Shown in pieces: positions 8,549-16,555 of a stretch of DNA of 64,000 bases (position 1 is its first letter; each line of letters begins with the position of its first letter). Origin of the DNA: Streptomyces sp. YIM 130001 (GTDB lineage Bacteria; Actinomycetota; Actinomycetes; Streptomycetales; Streptomycetaceae); the NCBI RefSeq assembly GCF_003574445.1, contig NZ_KZ984570.1, positions 61,289 through 125,288 of the forward strand. Reading direction: 5' to 3'. The notes under the pieces are model-generated. The model was given only the letters and a program-made list of their open reading frames with translations, was not told the DNA's origin and searched no databases. The position numbers were made by a program, and so were the translations under genes.

Positions 8549-9099
8549 AGGTCGGCCTTTCCGGTGGGTGGCGTTGCGGCCGACTGCACGGCAGCGGCGG
8601 TGAGGTGCTTGTCGAAGGGCAGCGGCCCGATGGACTCGGGGTCGGCGGCGGTGTCGAACAGCGGGCGGTAGCCGGTGGTCAGGTAGAGGCCCCGGGCCTC
8701 GGGCTGGCGCGGCCCCGTGGTGAGGTACACCCGCCGATATCCCTGCCGGGCCGCGGCGTGCTCCAGTTCGGCGACGACGCGCAGGGCGAGGCCCCGGCGG
8801 CGGTGGGCGGAGTGCGTCCAGATCCGCTTGAGCTCGGCGGTGGTGGCGTCGTAGCGGCGGAAGGCGCCACCGGCGACGGGCTCGCCGTCCTCCAGGAGGA
8901 GCAGGAGCAGTCCGCCGTACGGGACGGTGAACTCCTCGTCGGGGTAGCGGGCGAGCTCGGCGTGCGCGTCCTTGCCGTAACGGGTGGAGTACTCCTCGCC
9001 CAGCTCGTGGAGCAGGGGGCGCACGAGCGGGTCGGAGACCTCCGTGTGCAGCACGGTGAGCCGGTCCGCGTCCGGCGGAAGACCGGTGAGTGAGGTCAT
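8545..9099 (-). CDS. GNAT-family N-acetyltransferase
   Basis: 184 aa. The GNAT fold is shown by GGLLLLLLEDGEPVAGGAFRRYD (strands 3-4), the acetyl-CoA pyrophosphate-binding loop HRRRGLALRVVAELEHAA and the YLTTGPRQPEARGLYLTTGYRPL C-terminal strand region. Start and stop overlap the flanking genes by 4 nt on both sides, so it is translated as part of a tight operon with the monooxygenase and the transporter. In the Bacillus 2-succinocysteine pathways an acetyltransferase (SnaA/SnaB) acetylates the imported amino acid before flavin-dependent cleavage; the same role is proposed here by context only. No deacetylase gene is seen nearby. Confidence 0.85.
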   Translation of the reverse strand: MTSLTGLPPDADRLTVLHTEVSDPLVRPLLHELGEEYSTRYGKDAHAELARYPDEEFTVPYGGLLLLLLEDGEPVAGGAFRRYDATTAELKRIWTHSAHRRRGLALRVVAELEHAAARQGYRRVYLTTGPRQPEARGLYLTTGYRPLFDTAADPESIGPLPFDKHLTAAAVQSAATPPTGKADL

Positions 9100-10223
9100 G
9101 CCCCGGCCGCCGTGAGGGTCTCGGGTCCGCGGGCGGCACGTTCGGCGTCGCGTTCGGCGACACCTTCGCGGACGAGCGGGATGACGTGCCGGCCGAAGTC
9201 GATGGCGTCGCCGAGCAGGTCGTAGCCGCGGGCGGAGAGGATGCCGACACCCAGGTCGTAGTAGTCGAGGAGGGCCTGGGCGACGGTTTCGGGGGTGCCG
9301 ACCAACGCGTTGGAGTTGCCCGCTCCGCCGGTGGCGGCGGCGGTCGGGGTCCACAGGGCGCGGTCGTAGCGTTCGCCCTGCTCGGCGATGGCGATCAGGC
9401 GCTGCGCTCCGGTGTTCTCCGGAGAGGAGGTGAGGTGACGGCGCTTGAGGGTGTGCTCGCGGCGTTCTCGGATCGCACCGACGGTGCGGTGGGCCTTCTC
9501 CCAGGCGAGCTCCTCGGTCGGGGCGATGATCGGCCGGAAGGCGACCTGGATGCGCGGTACGTCGGTGCGGCCCGCGGCCCGGGCGGCCGCCTTCACCTGC
9601 TCGATCTGCTCGGCGGTCTTCGCCAGCGGTTCGCCCCACAGGGCGTAGATGTCCGCTTCGGCGCCGCCGGCTGCGTAGGCAGCGGGTGAGGAGCCGCCGA
9701 ACGACACGTTCGGCCGGGGCTCCTGGACGGGGAAGACGTCGCTCACGAAGTCGTGGAACCGGTAGTGCTCGCCCTCGTGGTCGAAGGGCTCGTGGCTGGT
9801 CCAGATCTTCTTGACGATGCGGATGTACTCGCGGGTGCGGGCGTAGCGCTCGTCCTTGGTGAGGGTGTCGCCCTCACGTCCCTGTTCGTGGTCGTTGCCG
9901 CCGGTGATGAAGTGCACGGTGAGGCGGCCGTCGCTGATCCGGTCCAGGGTGGCGAAGGTCTTGGCGGCGTAGGTGGGGTACGAGACGTTGGGCCGGTGGG
10001 CGAGCAGGATCTGCAGCTTGTCCAGCTTGCTCGCCAGGTACGCGGCGGCCGGCGCCGGGTCCGGCGAGCCGGAGCCGTAGGCGAACAGGACGCGGTCCCA
10101 GCCGTGGTCCTCGTGCGCCCGGCCGAGGCGCAGCGTGTACTCCTTGTCGAAGGCGGGGCCGGAACGTACGGCGGTCTCCGAGCCGTCGTTGGTCGCGGCT
10201 ATGCCGAGGAACTCCACGGGCAT
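9096..10223 (-). CDS. LLM-class flavin-dependent monooxygenase, SsuD-like
   Basis: 375 aa from ATG 10223. The sequence follows the alkanesulfonate monooxygenase subfamily: N-terminal MPVEFLGIAATNDGSE, RPNVSYPTYAAKTFATLDRISDGRLTVHFITGG near residues 95-125, then DERYARTREYIRIVKKIW and VGTPETVAQALLDYYDLGV. It is related to the ssuD product at 26180 but lacks that protein's exact motifs. It is the first structural gene of the operon, 353 nt downstream of a Cys-Cys leader ORF. The reaction is probably oxidative C-S or N-side-chain cleavage with reduced FMN; the substrate is unknown. Confidence 0.88.
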   Translation of the reverse strand: MPVEFLGIAATNDGSETAVRSGPAFDKEYTLRLGRAHEDHGWDRVLFAYGSGSPDPAPAAAYLASKLDKLQILLAHRPNVSYPTYAAKTFATLDRISDGRLTVHFITGGNDHEQGREGDTLTKDERYARTREYIRIVKKIWTSHEPFDHEGEHYRFHDFVSDVFPVQEPRPNVSFGGSSPAAYAAGGAEADIYALWGEPLAKTAEQIEQVKAAARAAGRTDVPRIQVAFRPIIAPTEELAWEKAHRTVGAIRERREHTLKRRHLTSSPENTGAQRLIAIAEQGERYDRALWTPTAAATGGAGNSNALVGTPETVAQALLDYYDLGVGILSARGYDLLGDAIDFGRHVIPLVREGVAERDAERAARGPETLTAAGA

Positions 10224-10576
10224 GGGTATGGCCTTTCGGTCGGGCGGGGGCCTTCCGCCCATCGGGTGCCCGCCGTCCGGGCACCGCTTGCCCGCCCCAC
10301 GGCGGCGGGGCGGCTCAGGTGCTCTCGGCGGAGGGTGAACGCGGGGGCGCAAGGAGGGTGTCGAGAAGTCGGGACGCGCCGTGGTGTGCGCGGCGGGGCC
10401 CGATCGATGTCCGGTACGTCACTGTCCGGAACGTCGTCCATCGGGAGCGGTGGGAGCTCGGCCCTCGACTGGGTCGCCGCACAGCGCGGGGCCCCGAAGG
10501 AGGGAAGGACCGGTCACCGGACGGGAAAGAACGGGCCCGTCAGCCCTTGGGGTGCTCGGGCACCCTTACTGCCGGA
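10224..10576 (-). promoter_or_regulatory. Leader-to-gene spacer with attenuator-like hairpins
   Basis: 353 nt between the leader ORF stop and the first monooxygenase gene hold no other convincing gene. Three hairpins can be drawn: 10550-10565 (GGGTGC/GCACCC, 4-nt loop) starting 11 nt after the leader stop, 10265-10285 (GGTGCCCG/CGGGCACC, 5-nt loop) about 40 nt before the gene start, and 10242-10260 (GGGCGG/CCGCCC) just before the ribosome site. They could form a transcription or translation attenuator, but no T-tract follows any of them. Confidence 0.4.
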
Positions 10577-10654
10577 TCAGGCGCAACACGCCGCGGACCA
10601 CACTCGACCGAAGTCGATGTGGTCGCGCGAGACCAAGCGTTCCTGGGCGTTCAT
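10577..10654 (-). CDS. Cys-Cys leader peptide (HIDFGRV type), leaderless transcript
   Basis: 25 codons from ATG 10654, ending SRDHIDFGRVWSAACCA then stop. The DHID-x-x-RV-x-SA core matches the other three leaders in the window, and two consecutive Cys codons come two codons before the stop, as in cysteine-sensing leaders. A TTGACG / CTGAAT promoter upstream places the -10 box exactly 7 nt before the ATG, so the transcript probably starts at the start codon. A hairpin begins about 11 nt after the stop. An internal TTG at codon 7, preceded by AGGAA, is an alternative start. It heads the seven-gene operon ending at 3639. Confidence 0.75.
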   Translation of the reverse strand: MNAQERLVSRDHIDFGRVWSAACCA

Positions 10655-10661
10655 GAGTGTC

Positions 10662-10690
10662 ATTCAGCAGCACGTCAGCGCTGCCGTCAA
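10662..10690 (-). promoter_or_regulatory. Promoter for the Cys-Cys leader operon
   Basis: On the minus strand TTGACG (10685-10690), 17-bp spacer, CTGAAT (10662-10667), then 7 nt to ATG 10654. The -35 box matches the housekeeping sigma consensus at five of six positions; the -10 box is a moderate match. The 7-nt distance implies a leaderless transcript. Confidence 0.55.
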
Positions 10691-10770
10691 GCGGCGACCG
10701 GATGACGGACCCGTAGTTGTGCGCGCTGTTGCAGCGGTGTGTACAGCACCTTGCAACGTGCCCCGGACGA

Positions 10771-10801
10771 TTGACAGTTGTCCGCCACCGACGCCTACGC
10801 T
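10771..10801 (+). promoter_or_regulatory. Promoter candidate for the divergent permease gene
   Basis: Perfect TTGACA at 10771-10776 and TACGCT at 10796-10801 with a 19-bp spacer, in the 260-bp space between the divergent operons. A GTG at 10807, 5 nt after the -10 box, is in frame with the permease gene and would add 36 residues if a leaderless form were made; the ATG at 10915 has its own GGAG site. Confidence 0.5.
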
Positions 10802-10914
10802 CGGGCGTGGAGCTCCTCGTCGGCGCACTGCGTGGCGGCGGCTCCGGCCGTGTTGAGGGACGCGGCGCACGACCCACTCATACATCCGTGACTTCCTCCT
10901 GCGGAGATCCCTCG

Positions 10915-11904
10915 ATGGCCACACTCTCCGACGTCGGCCCGCCGCGCGCCGACTCCTCCCCGCCCACCGCGACCGGCAAGGACGACGCACCCCGCATCGT
11001 CCCGCGCAGACATCTGGGCCGCCGGCTCACCGGGGCCCTTGCGCTGGCGCTCGTCGCCTTCGCCGCGCACTCGGTGGCCCGTAACGACGCTTTCCAGTGG
11101 GATGTGGTGGGCCGCTACTTCACCACCGCGGCGGTCCTGGACGGGCTGCTGCTCACCCTGTGGCTCACCGGCCTGGTGATGGTGCTCGGCTTCCTGCTCG
11201 GCATTCCGCTCGCGGTGATGCGGCTGTCCGCCAACCCGGTTCTGCGGAGCATCAGTTGGGGCTTCGTGTGGGTGTTCCGGTCCACTCCGCTCCTGGTGCA
11301 GCTGCTGTTCTGGTTCAACATCGGCGCCCTGTACCCCACGCTCGGTCTCGGCATCCCGTACGGCCCCGAGTTCTTCTCCGTGCAGACGGTGAACCTGCTC
11401 GGGCCGACCCTCACCGCGGTGATCGGGCTGACCCTGCACGAGGCCGCGTACGCCGCGGAGGTGGTGCGCGGCGGGATCCTCTCCGTGGAGGCCGGCCAGA
11501 CGGAGGCCGCCCAGGCACTGGGCCTCAGCCGGCGGCGCACCCTGCGCCGGATCGTCGTGCCGCAGGCGATGCGCTCCATCGTGCCGACGGCCGGGAACAT
11601 GCTGATCGGCACGCTCAAGGGGACGAGCATCATCAGCGTGCTCGCCGTGCACGACCTGCTGTACTCGGTCCAGTTGATCTACAACCAGACGTACCAGGTC
11701 ATCCCGCTGCTCCTGGTCGCGACCGTCTGGTACATCGCGGTCACCACGGTGCTGAGCATCGGGCAGTTCTATGTCGAGCGGTACTACGCCCGCGGGACGT
11801 CCGCGGGACTGCCACCGACGCCGGTGCAGCGCATCAAGGTACGGATCGCCGAACTGTCCGCCTATCGGGGGGCGTCGGGCGCCAAGGCCGGCGGCGACCG
11901 GTGA
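10915..11904 (+). CDS. ABC transporter permease, polar amino acid type, encoded apart from its ATPase
   Basis: 329 aa from ATG 10915 with GGAG 8 nt upstream. A cytosolic N-terminus of about 40 residues precedes five membrane segments, with the ATPase-contact motif AAYAAEVVRGGILSVEAGQTEAAQALGLSRRRTLRRIVVPQAMR. The protein is clearly homologous to the permease at 6518-7561 (shared FRSxPxxVQLxFWFN and YVERxYAxG segments). No ATPase or binding-protein gene accompanies it on this strand. The likely explanation is a second pore subunit for the divergent importer. It overlaps the next gene by GTGA. Confidence 0.88.
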   Translation: MATLSDVGPPRADSSPPTATGKDDAPRIVPRRHLGRRLTGALALALVAFAAHSVARNDAFQWDVVGRYFTTAAVLDGLLLTLWLTGLVMVLGFLLGIPLAVMRLSANPVLRSISWGFVWVFRSTPLLVQLLFWFNIGALYPTLGLGIPYGPEFFSVQTVNLLGPTLTAVIGLTLHEAAYAAEVVRGGILSVEAGQTEAAQALGLSRRRTLRRIVVPQAMRSIVPTAGNMLIGTLKGTSIISVLAVHDLLYSVQLIYNQTYQVIPLLLVATVWYIAVTTVLSIGQFYVERYYARGTSAGLPPTPVQRIKVRIAELSAYRGASGAKAGGDR

Positions 11905-13847
11905 GCGCCGGTGCGGAGCGCAGAGCCGTCCTCGTCGTGGTGGGTGCGGGCCCTCGCACCACCGGGCTGCTCGAGCGCCTGGCCGCGAACGCGCCCGAGC
12001 TGTGGGACGGGACACGGCAGTTGGAGATACACCTGGTCGACCCGCATCCGCCCGGCCCGGGCCGGATATGGCGGGACGCCCAGTCGCCGCTGCTGCGCAT
12101 GAACTCGATGGCCGAGGACGTCACGCTCTTCACGGACGAGTCGTCGACGGTCGAGGGCCCGATACGCCCCGGCCCCTCGCTCGCCGAATGGGCCGCCCAG
12201 TTCTCGGGCGACGGCCCGCGTCACGCCCCGTACGAGGAGCCGGCCGACCCGGAGGTGCTGGCCGAGCTGCGTGGCCTGGCGAGCAGCGACTTCGCCACCC
12301 GCCGGGCCCACAGCGCCTATCTGGACTGGGCGTTCCGGCGCGTACGCAGTGAGCTGCCGCCGTCGGTCACCGTCGAGTGGCACCGCACCACCGCGACCGC
12401 CGTCACCGGACCGGTGAACGGACCGCAGCAGGTCCATCTCGACGGCCGCGAGGAGCGGCTCACCGCCGATCTGGTCGTCCTGGCCCTGGGGCACGTCGGC
12501 TCGACACCTCCGGCAGCACACGATGCGAACGCCGGCTTCGCGCGGCGGCACGGTCGCTTCCATCTGCCGCCCGAGTTCTCCGCCGACGCCGACCTGTCCG
12601 GGATCCGGTCCGGCGAATCGGTGATTCTGCGCGGTCTCGGGCTCGCCTTCGTCGATCTGGTGGCGATGCTCACCGAGGGGCGGGGAGGCGCCTTCCGTAC
12701 CGAGCCGGACGGCTCGCTCACCTATCTGCCGTCGGGGCGCGAGCCGGTGATCCACGCGGGTTCGCGGCGCGGCGTGCCGTATCACTCGAAGACCCGCTAC
12801 CGGCTGCGCGGTCCGCGTGCACCGCTGCCGCGCCACTTCGGGCCCGAAGCGGTGGACCGGCTGCTCGCCGAGGAGCGCCCGCTCGACCTGCGGCGTGACC
12901 TGTGGCCGCTGATGGCCAAGGAGATCGGCTTCGGCCACTATCACGAGCTGTTCCACGCCCATCCGGGCCGCACCGCCATGCCCTGGCCGGAGTTCCTCGC
13001 GGCGTACGACCGGCTCGACTGGTACGAGCCGGACATGGCCTCGCTGGTGGCGAAAGGCGTCCCCGATCCGGTGGACCGGCTCGACTTCGAGGCCCTCGAC
13101 CGGCCGTTGACGGGCCGGACCTTCGCCTCCGCCGAGGAGTTCCAGGCCGGGCTGCGCGCGTATGTCGCCGACGATGTGGCCCGCCGGGAGGACGGCGCGT
13201 TCAGTGCCGATCTGGGCGCGTTCCTCGCGCTGCTCTCGATCTACGGCCAGCTGCCGCGGGTGGTGGCCGCCGGGCGGCTGAACGCGCGGTCGCTCGCAGA
13301 GGATCTGGACGGCTGGTGGCAGGGCTTCTTCAGCTTCCTCGCCTCGGGGCCGCCCGGGTTCAGGCTGCGGCAGCTCCTCGCGCTGTCCCGGGCCGGGGTG
13401 GTCCGCTTCATCGGCGCGGACATCCGGGTCGGGACGGACGAGGCCACAGGGACGTTCACCGCGACGAGCCCCACCGTGCCCGGGCACACCACGCGGGCCA
13501 CCGCGCTGATCGAGGCGTATCTGCCGAAGGCGTCCCTCGAGCGCACGGAGAACCCGTTGCTGCGGGACCTGCTCGCGGCGGGCGCGATCACGGAGGAGGT
13601 CGTCACCGACGCCGAAGGCACCCACCGTTCCGGGCTCGTCGATGTCTCCCCCGCCGACGCGCATGTGCTCGACCCTCGTCTCGACGGGCCCCATCCGCGG
13701 CGTATCGCTCTCGGCGCCCCGACCAACAGCCGGGCGATCGCCGCCTTCGCCCGTCCCCGTACCGATGCTCCGGCGTTCCGGCAGAACGACGCGGTGGCCA
13801 GGCGGCTGCTGCGCGCGCTGGGTGGCGCGTCCGCGGACGGCTCCTGA
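11901..13847 (+). CDS. FAD/NAD(P)-binding protein (large NAD_binding_9-type oxidoreductase)
   Basis: 648 aa from GTG 11901, coupled to the permease gene. The N-terminus VLVVVGAGPRTTGLLERLAANAPEL is a Rossmann dinucleotide-binding turn; SPLLRMNSMAEDVTLFTD and the ADLVVLALGHVGSTPP segment fit the pfam13454-type FAD-NAD(P) binding family. A second nucleotide-binding-like stretch (SVILRGLGLAFVDLVAMLTEGRGG) follows near residue 240. The large C-terminal half has no motif I recognise. Coupling to an importer permease suggests a role in the metabolism of the imported compound, perhaps as a hydroxylase or reductase. It ends 11 bp from a convergent transporter gene. Confidence 0.75.
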   Translation: MSAGAERRAVLVVVGAGPRTTGLLERLAANAPELWDGTRQLEIHLVDPHPPGPGRIWRDAQSPLLRMNSMAEDVTLFTDESSTVEGPIRPGPSLAEWAAQFSGDGPRHAPYEEPADPEVLAELRGLASSDFATRRAHSAYLDWAFRRVRSELPPSVTVEWHRTTATAVTGPVNGPQQVHLDGREERLTADLVVLALGHVGSTPPAAHDANAGFARRHGRFHLPPEFSADADLSGIRSGESVILRGLGLAFVDLVAMLTEGRGGAFRTEPDGSLTYLPSGREPVIHAGSRRGVPYHSKTRYRLRGPRAPLPRHFGPEAVDRLLAEERPLDLRRDLWPLMAKEIGFGHYHELFHAHPGRTAMPWPEFLAAYDRLDWYEPDMASLVAKGVPDPVDRLDFEALDRPLTGRTFASAEEFQAGLRAYVADDVARREDGAFSADLGAFLALLSIYGQLPRVVAAGRLNARSLAEDLDGWWQGFFSFLASGPPGFRLRQLLALSRAGVVRFIGADIRVGTDEATGTFTATSPTVPGHTTRATALIEAYLPKASLERTENPLLRDLLAAGAITEEVVTDAEGTHRSGLVDVSPADAHVLDPRLDGPHPRRIALGAPTNSRAIAAFARPRTDAPAFRQNDAVARRLLRALGGASADGS

Positions 13848-13858
13848 GAGTCCGCCGT

Positions 13859-15118
13859 TCAGGTACCGAGCGTGCGCAGCGCCACCCACAGCGCGGCGGT
13901 CGAGGCGAGGAGCGCGGCCGGGACGGTGAGCAGCCCGAGCCGGGTGAACTCGCCGAGCCGCACCTCGTAGCCGTGCCGGTGGGCGATGCGTCTCCACAGG
14001 AGCGTGGCGAGCGAGCCGGCGTAGGTCAGGTTCGGGCCGATGTTCACGCCGAGCAGCACCGCGAGGACGACGCCGGGACCGGCGGGAGCGGCCAGCGGCA
14101 GCAGCGCGAGGACGGCCGGCAGGTTGTTGATCAGGTTCGCGAGCAGGGCGGCGAGTGCCGCGGTGGCGAGCAGCGCCGGCAGCGTATCGCCGTTGGGCAG
14201 CAGGGCACCGATGACGTCACCGAGACCGTGGTCGAGGACCGCGCGCACCACTATGCCGAGCGCGAGGACGAAGGCCAGGAACGGCAGGTCGGCGGCGCGC
14301 AGCAGCACTCTCGGCGTGGTCTCCCGACGTGCCAGGGCGCGTACGCCGAGCACGGCGGCGCCGGCCGCCGCTGCCCAGGCCGGGTCGAGACCGAGCGCGG
14401 AGGCGACGGCGAAACCGACGAGGGTGGCGGCGACGGTGACCAGCGCGAAGATCGGCACATCGATCGGGGCCGGCGGTTCCGTGCCGGTCGCGGGCACCTT
14501 CAGGTCCCTGGCGAAGAAGCGGCGCAGTACGGCGTACTCGACCGCGACCGCCGCCAGCCACGGCAGCGTCATGAGCAGCGCGAAGCGCGTGAAGCTCAGG
14601 CCCGCGGCGCTGTAGGCGAGCAGGTTGGTCAGATTGGAGACCGGGAGCAGCAGGGACGCCGAGTTCGAGAGGTGCCCGGTCGCGTAGATGTGCGGGCCCG
14701 GTCCGGCGCCCATACGACGGGCGGTGGCGAACACCACCGGTGTGAGCAGGACGACGGTGGCGTCCAGGCTGAGTGCAGCGGTGATCAGCGAGGCGAGCGC
14801 GAAGACCGCGCCGAGGAGCCGGCCGGGCCGCTGACGGGCGCGGCGGGCCATCCACGCTCCGCAGGCGCGGAAGAGGCCCTCGTCGTCGCAGAGTCGGGCG
14901 AGTACCAGGACCGCGGCGAGGAAGCCGACCACCGGCCCGAGCCGGGCGGCCTCCTCGCGTACGTCGTCCAGCGGGATCGCACCGGTGGCGACCACCAGAC
15001 CCGCCGCGGGTACCGCGAACACCGCCTCCGGCTTGCCGAAGGGCCGGAGGACGGCGCCCACGAGCACCACGGCGAGCGCGGCGACGGACAGACTTGCGAG
15101 GAACACATCCCCGATCAT
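13859..15118 (-). CDS. ArsB/NhaD/SLC13-type membrane transporter
   Basis: 419 aa, almost entirely hydrophobic, with about 11-12 membrane segments. Typical ion-transporter-superfamily signatures are present: SLDATVVLLTPVVFATARR and NLTNLLAYSAAG in the first half, and NLINNLPAVLALLPL plus GVNIGPNLTYAGSLATLLWRR in the second half, the two repeated loop motifs of the family. Members carry arsenite, Na+/H+, citrate, sulfate or related anions, and the sequence does not decide among them. The sulfur-rich neighbourhood makes an oxyanion plausible. It lies 43 bp downstream of the DszA-like monooxygenase pair on the same strand. Confidence 0.8.
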   Translation of the reverse strand: MIGDVFLASLSVAALAVVLVGAVLRPFGKPEAVFAVPAAGLVVATGAIPLDDVREEAARLGPVVGFLAAVLVLARLCDDEGLFRACGAWMARRARQRPGRLLGAVFALASLITAALSLDATVVLLTPVVFATARRMGAGPGPHIYATGHLSNSASLLLPVSNLTNLLAYSAAGLSFTRFALLMTLPWLAAVAVEYAVLRRFFARDLKVPATGTEPPAPIDVPIFALVTVAATLVGFAVASALGLDPAWAAAAGAAVLGVRALARRETTPRVLLRAADLPFLAFVLALGIVVRAVLDHGLGDVIGALLPNGDTLPALLATAALAALLANLINNLPAVLALLPLAAPAGPGVVLAVLLGVNIGPNLTYAGSLATLLWRRIAHRHGYEVRLGEFTRLGLLTVPAALLASTAALWVALRTLGT

Positions 15119-15161
15119 CCATGCGGTCCGGCCGTCGCCCGAAATCGCCCCCTGCGGGACC

Positions 15162-16535
15162 TCAGGACGCCCGGCGTGCTCCGGCGCGGTCGTCGGGGTG
15201 CGCGAGGCCGAGGTGGTCGCGCAGGGTGGTGCCCTCGTACTCGGTGCGGAAGACGCCGCGCTCCTGGAGCAGCGGCACCACGGTGTCGGCGAAGACGTCG
15301 AGGCCGCCGGGGGTGATGTGCGGGACGAGGATGAAGCCGTCGCTCGCATCGGCCTGGACGAACTCGTCGATGGTCCGCGCGACGGTCTCGGCGGAGCCCA
15401 CGAAGTTCTGCCGGTTGCCTGTCTCGATGACCAGGTCGCGGATGGACCAGTTGTTGGCCTCGGCACGCTCGCGCCACTCGCGGGCGGTGGCCAGCGGGTC
15501 GCGGTACATCCGGACCTGGGCGCGGCCGCGGGCGATGTGGTGCTCGCCGACGTCGGGGTCGATGTCGGGCAGCGGGCCTTCCGGGTCGTAGCCGGACAGG
15601 TCACGGTTCCAGACGAACTCGAGGTGCTTGAGGGCGGTGGCTCCGCTGACCTGTTGGCGGCGGATCTCCTTGGCGAGGTCGCGGGCCTCGGCGTCGGTGT
15701 CGCCGAGTACGAAGGTCGCGGACGGCAGGATGAGGAGTTCCTCGGGCGCTCGGCCGTACTTGGCGAGCCTGCTCTTGACGTCGGTGTAGAAGGTGCGGCC
15801 CGCGTCCAGGGTGGCGTGCCGGCTGAAGATGGCGTCCGCCTCCGCGGCGGCGAACTCGCGGCCCTCCTCGGAGTCGCCGGCCTGGAAGATCACGGGCCGG
15901 CCCTGCGGGGAGCGCGGGACGTTGAACTGCCCGTGGATGTCGAAGTGTTGGCCGGTGTGCGCGAACGCTCCGGCCTTCGCGTCACGCAGGAAGGCGCCGA
16001 CGGCCGGGTCGGCGACGATCTCGTCACCGTGCCAGGAGTCGAACAGTTCGTGGGCGGTGGCCAGGAACTCCTGCGCCCGTGAGTAGCGCTCCTCCTGCGG
16101 CAGGAAGCCGCCGCGGCGGAAGTTCTCGCCGGTGAAGGCGTCCCAGGAGGTCACCACGTTCCAGGCGGAGCGCCCACCGGAGAGGTGGTCGAGGCTGGCG
16201 AACTGGCGGGCCACCTCGTAGGGCTCGTTGAAGGTGGAGTTGATGGTGCCGGTGAGGCCGAGGTGCTCCGTGACGGCGGCTAGCGCGCTCAGCACGGTGA
16301 AGGTGTCGGGGCGGCCGACGACGTCCAAGTCGTATATCTGGCCGCCCTGTTCACGCAGGCGGAGCCCTTCGGCGAGGAACAGGAAGTCGAACTTGGCGCG
16401 TTCGGCCGTGCGCGCGAAGTGGGCGAAGGAGCTGAACTCGATGTGGCTGCCGGCCGCCGGATCGCTCCACACGGTGGTGTTGTTGACGCCGGGGAAGTGG
16501 GCGGCCAGATGGATCTGCTTCTTGGGCTTGCTCAT
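15162..16535 (-). CDS. NtaA/SnaA/DszA-family flavin-dependent monooxygenase
   Basis: 457 aa, the longer class of luciferase-like proteins. Diagnostic stretches are MSKPKKQIHLAAHFPGVNNTTVW, FDFLFLAEGLRLREQGG, FNEPYEVARQFASLDHLSGGRSAWNVVTSWD and EERYSRAQEFL, then RPVIFQAGDSEEGREFAA. Relatives oxidise nitrilotriacetate, pristinamycin, dibenzothiophene sulfone and other organosulfur compounds with reduced FMN. It follows a related gene by 20 bp, so the two form an operon headed by an HIDLQRI leader peptide. The leader supports a sulfur-scavenging function; substrate unknown. Confidence 0.88.
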   Translation of the reverse strand: MSKPKKQIHLAAHFPGVNNTTVWSDPAAGSHIEFSSFAHFARTAERAKFDFLFLAEGLRLREQGGQIYDLDVVGRPDTFTVLSALAAVTEHLGLTGTINSTFNEPYEVARQFASLDHLSGGRSAWNVVTSWDAFTGENFRRGGFLPQEERYSRAQEFLATAHELFDSWHGDEIVADPAVGAFLRDAKAGAFAHTGQHFDIHGQFNVPRSPQGRPVIFQAGDSEEGREFAAAEADAIFSRHATLDAGRTFYTDVKSRLAKYGRAPEELLILPSATFVLGDTDAEARDLAKEIRRQQVSGATALKHLEFVWNRDLSGYDPEGPLPDIDPDVGEHHIARGRAQVRMYRDPLATAREWRERAEANNWSIRDLVIETGNRQNFVGSAETVARTIDEFVQADASDGFILVPHITPGGLDVFADTVVPLLQERGVFRTEYEGTTLRDHLGLAHPDDRAGARRAS

Positions 16536-16555
16536 GGTGGTGACGTCCCTCCGGC

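Noticed and set aside
10807..10914. N-terminal extension of the permease from GTG 10807
   Set aside because: It is in frame and 5 nt after a -10 box, but the added residues show no membrane or domain character and ATG 10915 has a good ribosome site. Kept only as an alternative.
14461..16445. Further CATCGA/TCGATGTG strings resembling the HID leader core
   Set aside because: They fall inside the transporter and monooxygenase genes in their coding frames, without start, stop and Cys context of a leader.
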